Both the position numbers and the translations under genes were made by a program. A stretch of DNA of 64,000 nucleotides from an uncultured Eubacteriales bacterium. Its GTDB lineage: Bacteria; Bacillota; Clostridia; Christensenellales; DTU072. Location: assembly GCA_949292905.1 (NCBI GenBank), contig CASFAV010000008.1:1-64000 (forward strand), written 5' to 3'. Below, piece by piece: positions 35,864 through 45,039 of the stretch. Below the pieces are notes generated by a model, which was given only the letters and a program-made list of their open reading frames with translations, had not been told where the DNA came from and ran no database searches. The first letter of the stretch is position 1, and the number at the start of each line of letters is the position of its first letter.

Positions 35864-37400
35864 AAATATCTCCTTTTTTAAGTTTTTTTATCGTTTTATT
35901 TATCGGTTTGAGCCGTTTATAAATGGGTTTATAGACTTTGCGGTAAACGGTAAGGTATTTGCGACGGTTGTTCTTGTCGGGCTTGAAAACGCGGTTGACT
36001 CTCACCATGTTGCGTATGGCTTCGTCGTAATCGGAATAAACGCCGAGCCCCACGAAAGCGCATATCGCGGCTCCGAGCCCGCTCGTTTCGTAGGTCTGCA
36101 CCCTCTGCACGGGGCGCCCGAACATATCGGCGGCGATCTGACACACTTCGTCCGACTGCGCGCCGCCTCCCGACACGGTGAGCTTCATTATTTTGGTATG
36201 CGCCCGCTTTTCCATGCGGTCGATCCCCTCCATCAGCGCGAAATTTATCCCTTCGATGATGGCGCGGTAAATATGGTAAGCGGTATGCTTCTCGGTAAAG
36301 CCGAGCATCGCTCCGCACGCTTCGGTGCGCTTGAGCGAAGGCGACCAGTACGGCTCGACGATAAGTCCGTCCGAACCGGGAGGTACGGCGGGCAGTTTCT
36401 TGTCGAACTCGTGCTCCGCCTCGGCGGAGCTCCCCGTCCTCTTGACGAATTCGTTGACAAACCAGGTGAGCATCCAGTATCCCCTGTAAACTATCGTCTC
36501 GGGGTTGTACATCTCGGGATAAACCGCGGGGTAGGCAGGCAGGAATTTTTCGGGTTCGCGGTATTTCCGCGTCGTGAACTGCACCGTAGCCGTCGTTCCG
36601 AAGCTTATCGCCGCGGTATCGCGGTAAACGGCGCCCGTACCCAGCGTTTCGCAACCTTTATCGGAGCCGGACGCTATGAGCGGAAGTCCTTCCGGGATAC
36701 CCGTTTCGCGGGCGCATTCGGCGGTTATTTTGCCCATGACCGTTCCGGGCTCCACGAGCGGGAAAAGCTTGTCCTCTGGAAAATCGGCAAAACAGGGGCG
36801 CTGAACGTGTTTAGCGCCCATCCACCTCTTGTGCTTGTAATCGAAGGGTATGTGCCCTATCATCGACGCCACCGAATCGACTATCTCGCCGCACAGCCTG
36901 TAAGTGAGATACGTGGAATACTGGAGGTATTTATAGGTCCTTTTCCATATCTCGGGCTCGTTCTGCTGTATCCAGAGACATTTACATTCGGTGACCGTTT
37001 TTTCGACGGTTTCCTTCATTCCCGCGACCGCGAACGCGAGCCGCGACTTCAGAGGAAGCTTATCGTATCCCACGTCCGCTTCGCGCCTGTCGAGCCACAG
37101 CACGGCGGGGCGCAGAGGCTTCATGTCCTTGTCCACGCATATCCCGACGTCGCGCATCGTGGTGACCGTAACGCCTTTTACGGTACCCCATACCCACCTG
37201 TTATTGGCTTTCAGCTTGCGCGTCGCGGAGCAAAGCTTTTCCCAGTACAATTCGACGTGCTGCTCGCAATATCCCTCTTTTATCGAGAAATAGGGCTCGT
37301 ACGTTTCCTTGACTTTGTCGATGAGATTGCCGTCCGCGTCGAACAGCATCGCCCGTATAGACTGTGTGCCGCAATCCAATGCGAGTACCGCAGGTTTCAT
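35856..37400 (-). CDS. FGGY family carbohydrate kinase
   Basis: A 514-residue kinase with the FGGY fold: ATP-binding LALDCGTQSIRAMLFD at the start, the substrate-side RDVGICVD / PAVLWLDRRE region, IASGSDKGCETLGTGAV, SFGTTATVQFT and the late VSGGGAQSDEVCQIAADMFGRPVQ motif. The family includes glycerol, xylulose and gluconate kinases. The operon's glycerol-3-phosphate-dehydrogenase-like genes favour a glycerol- or polyol-type substrate, but it is longer and less glycerol-kinase-like than GlpK. A strongly basic C-terminal tail (KRLKPINKTIKKLKKGD) is unusual. Its start overlaps the DUF1667 stop by four bases. Confidence 0.88.
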   Translation of the reverse strand: MKPAVLALDCGTQSIRAMLFDADGNLIDKVKETYEPYFSIKEGYCEQHVELYWEKLCSATRKLKANNRWVWGTVKGVTVTTMRDVGICVDKDMKPLRPAVLWLDRREADVGYDKLPLKSRLAFAVAGMKETVEKTVTECKCLWIQQNEPEIWKRTYKYLQYSTYLTYRLCGEIVDSVASMIGHIPFDYKHKRWMGAKHVQRPCFADFPEDKLFPLVEPGTVMGKITAECARETGIPEGLPLIASGSDKGCETLGTGAVYRDTAAISFGTTATVQFTTRKYREPEKFLPAYPAVYPEMYNPETIVYRGYWMLTWFVNEFVKRTGSSAEAEHEFDKKLPAVPPGSDGLIVEPYWSPSLKRTEACGAMLGFTEKHTAYHIYRAIIEGINFALMEGIDRMEKRAHTKIMKLTVSGGGAQSDEVCQIAADMFGRPVQRVQTYETSGLGAAICAFVGLGVYSDYDEAIRNMVRVNRVFKPDKNNRRKYLTVYRKVYKPIYKRLKPINKTIKKLKKGDIYV

Positions 37401-37783
37401 ACTCCCTCCGTGTTTCCTACGACTTTGCGCATATCGGCGGTAACGATGAGATCTACTCCCGTACCGCAGATATTTGCTTCGGCGACCTCGCCCGTCGCGT
37501 ACGCCCGTTTCAATAATATTTCGCGCGTCTGCGCCGCGATCTCTTTGATTTTATCTTTCGGCACCTCGCCCGCGGTCCGCACGGGCACTACGGGCATCTC
37601 CGCGAATACCGACGCCACCGTCCCCGTGAAGCTTCTCGTCGGCGCCGTCATTTCCGCTTCCGCGTAAGCTATCCCGCGCGGGCACTTGTTGCCGCGTACC
37701 TCTATCGCGTTTCCCTTCCTCTCCGCCACGAGTCTGCACCCGTTCGGGCAGACGATACATATCGTTTCAAGCCTTTCGGTCAT
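37397..37783 (-). CDS. DUF1667 protein (likely Fe-S partner of the dehydrogenase)
   Basis: A 128-residue protein whose first part has cysteines in ICIVCPNGC and GNKCPRG, matching DUF1667, which in Clostridia follows glpA/glpB-like genes and is thought to be a small iron-sulfur subunit replacing GlpC. It overlaps the upstream flavoprotein gene by 17 bases and the kinase gene by four, implying coupled translation and a shared complex or pathway. Confidence 0.82.
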   Translation of the reverse strand: MTERLETICIVCPNGCRLVAERKGNAIEVRGNKCPRGIAYAEAEMTAPTRSFTGTVASVFAEMPVVPVRTAGEVPKDKIKEIAAQTREILLKRAYATGEVAEANICGTGVDLIVTADMRKVVGNTEGV

Positions 37784-39011
37784 CCTCTTCCTCCAGTACG
37801 AATTTGAGTTCGTCGCCCGCTTTCAACGAGTGTTTTATCCTTACGCGCTCCGCTTCGGGCGGTCTTAACGCCGAATACTTTTTGGAATATATCTCGACGC
37901 CGTTCACCGTTACGGTGAGTTTCGCCTTCCCCGTTTCCCGCGCCGTGCGGAAATAATATACGGTGTATTCCTCTTGGTTAAGAACGTCCACTTTCTGCGG
38001 AACGATATAACCGAGTCCGCGGCTCCCTACCTCTATCGTGGCGCGCTCCTTGCGCCTTCCCGCGTCTTTACCGGCGGTTTCCGCGACTTCGCTCACGTAA
38101 TCGACGAGATCGTGTACGTGAAGCGCGTTCCCCACCGAATACACTCCGTCGAGCGTGGTCATCATATATTGATCGACGATTGGTCCTTTCGTCTTGGGAT
38201 CGGTGATTATGCCGAGCTTTTCCGCAAGTTCGTTCTCCGGGATAAGCCCCACCGACACGATAAGCGCGTCGCAGGGTATGTATTCTTCCGTTCCCGCTAT
38301 CGGGCGCATCTCGTCGTCCACGTCCGCCACCGTAACCCCTTCCACGCGGTCGCGCCCGTGTACCAGAGTCACGGTCTTTTTGAGATGAAGCGGTATATCG
38401 AAATCGTACAGACACTGTTGCAGATTCCTGCTCAATCCGCTCGGCGCGGATTTGGCTTCGTATACGCCGATGACCGTGCTCCCTTCGAGCGTCAGCCTCC
38501 GCGCCATTATGAGTCCGATGTCGCCCGAACCGAGTATTACACATTTCCCCGCGGGATTTACTCCCTGAAGGTTGACGAGGTTCTGCGCCGCTCCCGCGGT
38601 CATCAGCCCCGCGGGGCGCGTGCCGTGGATGTTCACCTGCCGCGCCGTGCGCTCCCTGCACCCGCATGCGAGTATCAGGTTTTCGCCCTCGTAACTCACT
38701 ATCCCCTTCCCCGACGTCGTGGTCACGACGAAATACCCGTCGCGCTTTTCTATACCGGTAACGAACGTCAACGTCCTGACGTCGATGTTTTTACGGGAAT
38801 AAACCTCGTCTATGAATCTGTCGGCGTACTCCGGTCCGGATAGCTTTTCGCCGAAACGTATCACTCCGAAGCCGTCGTGCACGCATTGCTTCAATATCCC
38901 GCCGAGCCGCGCCTCGCGCTCGATGATAAGTACCTTTTTCGTTCCGTCCGCGGCGCACGCCGCAGCCATTCCGGCGGGACCGCCGCCTATCACTATCGCC
39001 GCGTATCTCAT
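37767..39011 (-). CDS. NAD(P)/FAD-dependent oxidoreductase, GlpB-like
   Basis: A 414-residue pyridine-nucleotide-disulfide-type flavoprotein. The N-terminus has a dinucleotide fold AAIVIGGGPAGMAAACAA, a second NAD fold appears in KCVILGSGDIGLIMARRL, and VYSVGNALHVHDLVDYV binds FAD. The start at 39011 is fixed by the ATGA overlap with the preceding gene's stop; the frame is open further upstream only as a shadow. In anaerobes such a protein forms a complex with a GlpA-like dehydrogenase and DUF1667. A C-terminal beta domain (about residues 330-414) is extra. Confidence 0.87.
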   Translation of the reverse strand: MRYAAIVIGGGPAGMAAACAADGTKKVLIIEREARLGGILKQCVHDGFGVIRFGEKLSGPEYADRFIDEVYSRKNIDVRTLTFVTGIEKRDGYFVVTTTSGKGIVSYEGENLILACGCRERTARQVNIHGTRPAGLMTAGAAQNLVNLQGVNPAGKCVILGSGDIGLIMARRLTLEGSTVIGVYEAKSAPSGLSRNLQQCLYDFDIPLHLKKTVTLVHGRDRVEGVTVADVDDEMRPIAGTEEYIPCDALIVSVGLIPENELAEKLGIITDPKTKGPIVDQYMMTTLDGVYSVGNALHVHDLVDYVSEVAETAGKDAGRRKERATIEVGSRGLGYIVPQKVDVLNQEEYTVYYFRTARETGKAKLTVTVNGVEIYSKKYSALRPPEAERVRIKHSLKAGDELKFVLEEEDDRKA

Positions 39012-40717
39012 TTGTCGCCGCCTTTGGTGTATCTCGGAGCTATCTCGCTTCCCGCACCTTTTTTCCTTACTTCGTTCAGCGGTATCCCGCATTCTTCCGA
39101 TATTATCTTCATCACGAGCGGCGTGCAGAATCCACCCTGGCATCTGCCCATTCCCGCGCGCACCCTTCTTTTCACCGCGTCTACCGCCATTACCGCCGCG
39201 GGCCTTCTCAAAGCTTCTACGATCTCGCCCTTCGTGACCTCTTCGCACCTGCATACCACTACGCCGTAATCGGGATTCTCTTCGATGAGCTTTTTCCGCG
39301 CTTCGGGCTCCATTTCCGCAGGTCTCGGTATCCCTTTCCTTATCGGATCGAAATTTTCGTTCATCTTGACCTTGCCGTCGAAAACTATCTCCGCCGCCCA
39401 CTTCGCGACGTCTTTAGCAATAGCCGGCGCCGCCGTTACACCCGGCGACTGTATTCCCGCCGCCTGTACTAAATTCTTTATGACGGGGCTTTTTTCTACG
39501 ACGAATTCTTCTTCGTATGTAGCCGCCCTCGTGCCCGCGAAATACGTTATCACGTCGCTTCTTTTAAGCTCGGGAGCGAGCTTTTTCTGCTTCTCGAAAA
39601 CTTCGTCGAATTCCTTTGCCGTGGTGGCTTCGTTCTCCCTTTCGGGGGTCTCGCTCGCGCTCGGTCCGAGTATGAGGTTGCCGTCTATCGTAACTATCAC
39701 GCCGCCGCCTTTAGTGTGTCCCTTCCCGGTGCTGCTCTTGATAACGAATTTCCCTATTACGGTGGAGGTGGTTTTCCTCGCTTTTTTGTCGAGTACCGCT
39801 TCCACGCCCCTGCGGGGGTGTATCGTGAAATGTCTGTCTCCCGCCCATTCCGCAATCACGTCCGAATAAACGCCCGCGGCGTTCACCACGACTTTGGGAT
39901 AAAATGTACCTCTGTTGGTCTTTACGGCGGTGATCTTCTCCCCGTCGTTCACTATCGCCGTGACCGCCGTATCCGTACAGATCTCCGCGCCGTTTTTCGC
40001 TGCGTTCTCCGCCAGCGCCACCGTCATCAGGTACGGACTCAATATGCCCGCCGAAGGACACATGAAGCCGCCGTATTTTATTCCGGGCGACGGTATGAGC
40101 TTTTTAACGCCTTCGTTGTCGAGCTTCTCGACCGGAATGCCGTTCTTCGCTCCGCGAAGCTTTATCAGCGGAAAAAGGATTTTCTGCCATCTCGCCGTGT
40201 ACAGCACGCATTGTCCGCACATTTCTATCGGTACGTCGAGCTCTTTGCTCAATTCGGGATACATCGCGTTGCCGCGACAGTTGTATTTGACTTTGTTGCT
40301 CGCGGGCTTCAGATCTATACCCGCGTGTATCATTCCGTCGTTTCTCGCGGATTGCCCCGTCGCTATATCGTATTCCTTTTCTACAAGCGTGACGCTCAAC
40401 GCGTATTTCGTAAGCTCGCGCGCTATCGCGGCGCCGACTATACCCCCGCCTATCACGAGTACGTCCGGGCTCTTCCCGTCGTATTTGTCGTCGCTAACGG
40501 GACTTACGCGCATCTTTTCGGGAACGTATCCCTTTACTTTCACGTCGTTTATCACGCCGCGCGAGCCCTTCGCCACCGCGAGCGTTCCGCATTCCAATAC
40601 GTCTTCGTATCTTTCCGCTTCTCCCGTAAGCCTTACGCCGCCGTTAAATTCGCTCACTCCGATATCGGCAAATCCCGCTTTTACAAGCTTCTTTTTTATT
40701 TTTTTTACGTCTACCAT
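39008..40717 (-). CDS. anaerobic glycerol-3-phosphate dehydrogenase GlpA-like, with N-terminal BON-like and C-terminal BFD [2Fe-2S] domains
   Basis: A 569-residue flavoprotein. Residues 1-65 (GGVRLTGEAERYEDVLECG, RGVINDVKVKGY) resemble a BON domain. Residues about 83-450 form a DAO fold with PDVLVIGGGIVGAAIAREL. A BFD-like [2Fe-2S] domain follows, with Cys in VVCRCEEVTKGEI and GMGRCQGGFC. The enzyme probably oxidises glycerol-3-phosphate or a related polyol phosphate and passes electrons to the quinone or to NAD through its partners. It heads the five-gene operon. The promoter ends six bases before the ATG, predicting a leaderless message. Confidence 0.88.
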   Translation of the reverse strand: MVDVKKIKKKLVKAGFADIGVSEFNGGVRLTGEAERYEDVLECGTLAVAKGSRGVINDVKVKGYVPEKMRVSPVSDDKYDGKSPDVLVIGGGIVGAAIARELTKYALSVTLVEKEYDIATGQSARNDGMIHAGIDLKPASNKVKYNCRGNAMYPELSKELDVPIEMCGQCVLYTARWQKILFPLIKLRGAKNGIPVEKLDNEGVKKLIPSPGIKYGGFMCPSAGILSPYLMTVALAENAAKNGAEICTDTAVTAIVNDGEKITAVKTNRGTFYPKVVVNAAGVYSDVIAEWAGDRHFTIHPRRGVEAVLDKKARKTTSTVIGKFVIKSSTGKGHTKGGGVIVTIDGNLILGPSASETPERENEATTAKEFDEVFEKQKKLAPELKRSDVITYFAGTRAATYEEEFVVEKSPVIKNLVQAAGIQSPGVTAAPAIAKDVAKWAAEIVFDGKVKMNENFDPIRKGIPRPAEMEPEARKKLIEENPDYGVVVCRCEEVTKGEIVEALRRPAAVMAVDAVKRRVRAGMGRCQGGFCTPLVMKIISEECGIPLNEVRKKGAGSEIAPRYTKGGDK

Positions 40718-40723
40718 ATTTCG

Positions 40724-40752
40724 ATTTTAACATACTCCTCGAATATTGTAAA
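40724..40752 (-). promoter_or_regulatory. promoter of the glycerol-phosphate-type operon (leaderless)
   Basis: TTTACA (40752-40747), 17-bp spacer, TAAAAT (40729-40724) on the minus strand, six bases before the ATG at 40717. Confidence 0.6.
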
Positions 40753-40846
40753 TACGCTTTTCTTTCCCGCTCGCGCTCGCTTTGCGAGCGTGAGAGCGCC
40801 CCCCTTATTTAATTTGACCGGCATTCGCGGGCGGTACTTTTTTTTC

Positions 40847-40875
40847 TTGTGTTCTCTTACTCTTTATGTTATAAT
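40847..40875 (+). promoter_or_regulatory. dnaA promoter (leaderless)
   Basis: TTGTGT (40847-40852), 17-bp spacer and extended -10 TGTTATAAT ending at 40875. The dnaA ATG begins at 40884, where transcription is expected to start, and no Shine-Dalgarno site fits in the eight bases between. A GC-rich hairpin (CGCTCGC/GCGAGCG, about 40776-40796) lies between this promoter and the divergent operon. Confidence 0.7.
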
Positions 40876-40883
40876 ATCCGCGT

Positions 40884-42272
40884 ATGATCGACATTCGCAA
40901 ATTATGGCACGACGCCTGTTCCAACATCATAGGTATCAAGGGTATCAACGCTATCGCATACTCGGTATGGATAGACAGTCTTACGCCCTTATGCGTCAAG
41001 GACAACGTCCTTATTCTTCTCGCGCCCTCTTCCAACAACAAACTCACTGTCAACAAGACCTACAAAGAAGCGATCACCGCGGCTCTGGAGCGCACGGGAA
41101 GCATGATAACGGAATTCACCGTGATCACGGACGAAGAAAAGGAATTTTACGCAAAAGAAATAGAGGCTTACCGTCTCGAAGATATGAGCGAAGAAGAGGC
41201 AAAGCAGGAAACGAAATCCCAATTCATCGCGCGGTACACTTTCGACAATTTCGTTGTCGGCGAATCGAATAAGCTCGCGTTCCACGCGGCGCAATCGGTA
41301 GCTCAGTCTCCCGGCGTATCGGACAACGTATATCTTTCGTTCAACCCGTTGTTTTTATACGGCGGCGTTGGACTCGGCAAGACTCACCTTCTTCATTCGA
41401 TAGGCAATTACGTGAGCGAGCACCTTCCTCATCTGAAAGTGCTGTACACCCCTACCGAAAATCTCACCAACGATTACGTCGAAGCCATCTCCAACAACCG
41501 CACCGACAAGGGAGCCTTCAATCTCCACTCCTTCCGCGAGAAATACCGCTCCGTCGACATGCTTATGTTAGACGACGTGCAATTCCTTCAGAAAAGGGTG
41601 GGACTCCAGGAAGTCGTATTCCATATATTCAACGATCTCTATCAGGCAGGCAAGCAGATAGTGCTCACGTCTGACAGACCGCCTTCGGAGATATCCACTC
41701 TCGAAGACCGTCTGCGTTCGAGATTCGAAGGCGGACTTATAGCAGACATCGGGACCCCGAATCTCGAGATGAGGATCGCCATAATCCGCAAAAAGATGGT
41801 TCTCGAGAAAATCGCCGTCAACGACGAAGTAGTCAATTATCTCGCCGAAAAGATCGATTCCAACATTCGCGAACTGGAAGGCTGTCTTGCCAAAGTGGTC
41901 TTTTACGCCAAGCTCAAAGGGCTTGCTTATCCCGATCTCGAAACGGCGAAGGAAGCTCTCAAGAATACCGTTCAGAAAAAGACCGGCATCGATTCTTCCG
42001 ACATAATTGCGGCGACGTGTTCATATTTCAACATATCGCAGGCTGACATAATAGGCAAGAAAAAGACCAAAAACCTCGTAGAAGCGAGGATGATAGCGAT
42101 ATACATAATCAACGACATGTTGTCCTTGCCGCTCGTATCCATAGGTCAGATATTCGGCGGCAGAGATCACACGACCATAATACACGCAAGGGATAAAATA
42201 GCCGCTCTCATCAAGGAGAACGCCGAAACGGCTAAAGCCGTAAAGGACATAAAAAACTCCCTCAACGCTTAA
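40884..42272 (+). CDS. dnaA: chromosomal replication initiator DnaA
   Basis: DnaA binds boxes at oriC, melts the duplex and loads helicase. The 462-residue protein has domain I (1-85), a short acidic linker (about 86-110), the AAA+ domain with Walker A GGVGLGKTH (160-168) and Walker B MLMLDDVQ, sensor regions (TSDRPPSEI, RLRSRFEGGL), and domain IV with the DNA-binding signature GGRDHTTIIHARDKI. It is the first plus-strand gene after the transcription switch at 40.7-40.9 kb. Confidence 0.98.
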   Translation: MIDIRKLWHDACSNIIGIKGINAIAYSVWIDSLTPLCVKDNVLILLAPSSNNKLTVNKTYKEAITAALERTGSMITEFTVITDEEKEFYAKEIEAYRLEDMSEEEAKQETKSQFIARYTFDNFVVGESNKLAFHAAQSVAQSPGVSDNVYLSFNPLFLYGGVGLGKTHLLHSIGNYVSEHLPHLKVLYTPTENLTNDYVEAISNNRTDKGAFNLHSFREKYRSVDMLMLDDVQFLQKRVGLQEVVFHIFNDLYQAGKQIVLTSDRPPSEISTLEDRLRSRFEGGLIADIGTPNLEMRIAIIRKKMVLEKIAVNDEVVNYLAEKIDSNIRELEGCLAKVVFYAKLKGLAYPDLETAKEALKNTVQKKTGIDSSDIIAATCSYFNISQADIIGKKKTKNLVEARMIAIYIINDMLSLPLVSIGQIFGGRDHTTIIHARDKIAALIKENAETAKAVKDIKNSLNA

Positions 42273-42537
42273 ATCAAACGACGCATTCCCCTTCTGAACG
42301 GAATAAAATTTCCTTTCGGAAAAATCGGATCCTCGTTAATCGACGCGCCATGTGTTTATGTGGACAATCCGTCAACATAAAATGCGGAGTTTATCAACAT
42401 AGGCTAACCGAAAAAACCGCCTCTTATACTGTCATTCAGGTATAAAACGACGCCTTTTCGGTTACGGTAAAAAGTAATCCACAAACCCACAGCGTTTATT
42501 ATAATAATTAAACTTAATTATATATAAGGAGAAGTAT
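42273..42537 (+). other. candidate oriC, dnaA-dnaN intergenic region
   Basis: DnaA-box-like 9-mers are seen at 42359-42367 (minus TTGTCCACA), 42391-42399 (TTATCAACA) and 42475-42483 (TAATCCACA). An AT-only run of about 35 bases (42490-42525) just before dnaN could be the unwinding element. The position matches the unwinding region of Bacillus oriC. The AAGGAG site of dnaN ends the region. Confidence 0.55.
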
Positions 42538-43638
42538 ATGAAGTTCATCGCTAATTCTTTGGAGTTATCGGACGCATTGATAACAGTGAGCAAGGCAATA
42601 TCCGGAAAAAGCAATATACCCATTCTCGAAGGAATAAAAATATCCGCAAGCGGAGACGAAGTGACGCTGTCCGCAACAGACCTCGAGCTTTTCATCGAAA
42701 CGAGGATAAAAGCGAGCGTGAAAATGGAAGGCGAGACCGTCGTTACCGGAAAATTATTCACCGAATTCGTGAAAAAGCTCGTCGAAGTGGAAGAAATAGA
42801 GATAGAGAAGTATTCGACGTCGCTCGTAGTAAGGTATAACGGCAACGAGTCCGAATTCCAATGCATGGAAGACGACACCTATCCGGAGATAAAGACGGTG
42901 TCTGACGAGACGAGTTTTCTCGTGAGAGAAAGGGATCTGAAGGAAGCGATAGAAGGAGTCATATTCTGCGTTTCCACCGAGGAGACGAGACCTATCCTCA
43001 AAGGATGCCAGATAGCCGTAAAAGGCGAAGAATTGACCTGTGCTGCGCTCGACGGATACAGACTCGGAATAACGAAGTGCGAAGTATTCAACCCTACCGG
43101 CGACGTGAGCATCGTAGTGCTCGGAAAGACTCTCAACGAAATAGTCAAGGTATTCGACGACAAAGAAGAAAAAGTGAAAGTAGCGGTGCAGAAAAACTAC
43201 GTCATGTTCGATATGGCGCACACCAAGATAATCACGAGGCTTCTGGAAGGCGATTTTATTCAATACGAAAAGATATTGCCGCAATCCAGAAATACCGAGA
43301 TAGTGGTCAACAAGAACGCGCTTGAAGCAGGACTCGACAGAGCTACGATCGTAGCGAAGAACAAGAAAAATTACCTTAAGATGAAATTCGAAGGGGGAAA
43401 AATAGAAATAAATTCCGCCTCAGAAGTGGGCAGGATCCGCGAAACCGTGGATTGTAAGCAGGAAGGTAAGGATATGGAGATAGCGTTCAATTCGAGGTAT
43501 CTTTTCGATGCCTTCAACAGGATAAAGGAAGATTTCATCAAAATCAATCTTACCGGCTCCAACGCGCCCGCCGTGATACTCCCCGTAGAAGGCGAAAAAT
43601 ACGTATATCTCGTGCTGCCGCTCAGAATGATAGGCTGA
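42538..43638 (+). CDS. dnaN: DNA polymerase III beta subunit (sliding clamp)
   Basis: The ring-shaped clamp that tethers polymerase III. The 366-residue length and the three-domain repeat are normal: MKFIANSLELSDALITVSKAISGKSNIPILEGI at the start, a conserved TRPILKGCQ step into domain 2, and the terminal VYLVLPLRMIG that forms the partner-binding pocket region. AAGGAG lies eight bases before the ATG. No recF or yaaA follows, unlike most Firmicutes; instead a terminator and the gene-poor region begin. Confidence 0.98.
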   Translation: MKFIANSLELSDALITVSKAISGKSNIPILEGIKISASGDEVTLSATDLELFIETRIKASVKMEGETVVTGKLFTEFVKKLVEVEEIEIEKYSTSLVVRYNGNESEFQCMEDDTYPEIKTVSDETSFLVRERDLKEAIEGVIFCVSTEETRPILKGCQIAVKGEELTCAALDGYRLGITKCEVFNPTGDVSIVVLGKTLNEIVKVFDDKEEKVKVAVQKNYVMFDMAHTKIITRLLEGDFIQYEKILPQSRNTEIVVNKNALEAGLDRATIVAKNKKNYLKMKFEGGKIEINSASEVGRIRETVDCKQEGKDMEIAFNSRYLFDAFNRIKEDFIKINLTGSNAPAVILPVEGEKYVYLVLPLRMIG

Positions 43639-43673
43639 TAGGCATAAAGCGCCGGATAATAAAGAAACATATA

Positions 43674-43702
43674 AATAACGCCTTAACGGGCGTTATTTTT
43701 TA
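43674..43702 (+). terminator. terminator of dnaN
   Basis: Stem AATAACGCC/GGCGTTATT with a short loop followed by a T-run. Confidence 0.9.
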
Positions 43703-43774
43703 TACCGAAAGATATTACTACTTACCCGGAAAAGGCGGTAAGAAAAAGAAATAATGCGTAATAAATAAGCATTA

Positions 43775-43847
43775 CGTTTACCGAAGATAATATCACACGC
43801 TTGCGTTTACCCGAAGGGAATATAATAATCTTTTCGTTTACCCGAAG
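43775..43847 (+). repeat. three iteron-like direct repeats
   Basis: CGTTTACCCGAAG occurs at 43804-43816 and 43835-43847, and once with one base missing at 43775-43786. Spacing is 29 and 31 bp, about three helical turns, so all copies face the same side of the DNA. A looser relative (TTACCCGGAA) is near 43724. Confidence 0.7.
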
Positions 43848-43980
43848 AAAATAAAATAACCGGCATAACGGAAGGAATGAAAGAGCAATAGAAAGTAATC
43901 AATATAAAGAAAGCGGCATGAAATACACGTATTAAAAGAGTAAATATATTCTCTTTTAATATGTCGAAAAGCAACGATTT

Positions 43981-44110
43981 TGTGGATAAGTATAGTGAGT
44001 TATCCACATTCAGATATAGTTATCAACATAATAATATCGATTAATATTAAATACCCTAACGAGTGACGGTATGTTAAATATTGATATATACCGTTATTTA
44101 TATCCGATAG
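43981..44110 (+). other. candidate oriC element: three DnaA boxes and AT-rich DNA
   Basis: Two perfect DnaA boxes in opposite orientation (TGTGGATAA at 43981-43989, TTATCCACA at 44000-44008) and one variant (TTATCAACA at 44020-44028) lie within 48 bp. They are followed by a very AT-rich stretch (ATAATAATATCGATTAATAT). This is the densest perfect-box cluster near dnaN and a second possible initiation or DnaA-titration site. Confidence 0.6.
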
Positions 44111-44609
44111 GCGCGCGTATAACATATATAAGACGTGCCCTATTCTCTACGCACAAACGTAAAGCCTATTCATATACTTTATTCGGTCTATAAGAACAGT
44201 TAATATATCTGATCGGTTAGACTAAATATATCTTGACGGATATAAGCACGTATGCGCGTAAGCTTTATTATAAATAACAATAATAGTTTTTGTTAAAGAA
44301 TCGAAGCAGATCAGAATGTCGGTCGAGTCAAACGAAATAATAATTATTCGGAATATTTCTGAATATAGAGCTGAACGAATCACTGAAAAAACTACCTATC
44401 CGTGATGAGTATATAACGTAGAATAAAACGACTTCATTTATATTAATTATTTATGTCGATCGAATCATACACCATAAAAGTATGAGTGAGAACCGGATGA
44501 ATTCTAATAGTTAACGCATATTCGGCAGATATATAGTTAAGACGATCATAGTAATTGAGATACAATGTTATAGCGAAAATATATTATATTGATATAGAGT
44601 ATGTGAAAA

Positions 44610-44642
44610 TGTGGACAAATACATATTGTTTCACGTGAAACA
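44610..44642 (+). other. DnaA box and perfect parS (parS1)
   Basis: parS TGTTTCACGTGAAACA at 44627-44642 is the exact ParB/Spo0J consensus. A DnaA box (minus-strand TTGTCCACA) at 44610-44618 lies 8 bp to its left. Confidence 0.9.
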
Positions 44643-44864
44643 GTATGAGTACTGCTCTTGTTAACGCCTATCGCACGCAGAATATACGATCAATATACTT
44701 TCCGGATATACATTTTTATATACAACAGAAAAAAGTCGCTGTCGGCTGATATATTGTAAATCAAATTTATATGTCTGTCTTTATGCTCCGAAAGTATCGG
44801 TTTATGGAGTATATTTCAGAATTTTTATAGACATTACATTTGTAACAAGCGATTATTATGTGCA

Positions 44865-44880
44865 TGTTTCACGTGAAACA
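44865..44880 (+). other. parS2 (perfect)
   Basis: TGTTTCACGTGAAACA, exact 16-bp ParB site. Confidence 0.92.
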
Positions 44881-45039
44881 ATAGATTATTTTGAATACAT
44901 TTACTGTATTATAATAATTTCAACTGCCATAGTGTATACGACGGAAATAAAATGCAATATAAAACGTATTGTACTTAAGGCAATGCGGTTATAGTTTGTA
45001 ATATAAACATTGCATACCGCTTCAAGGGAGCTTGCCTTA

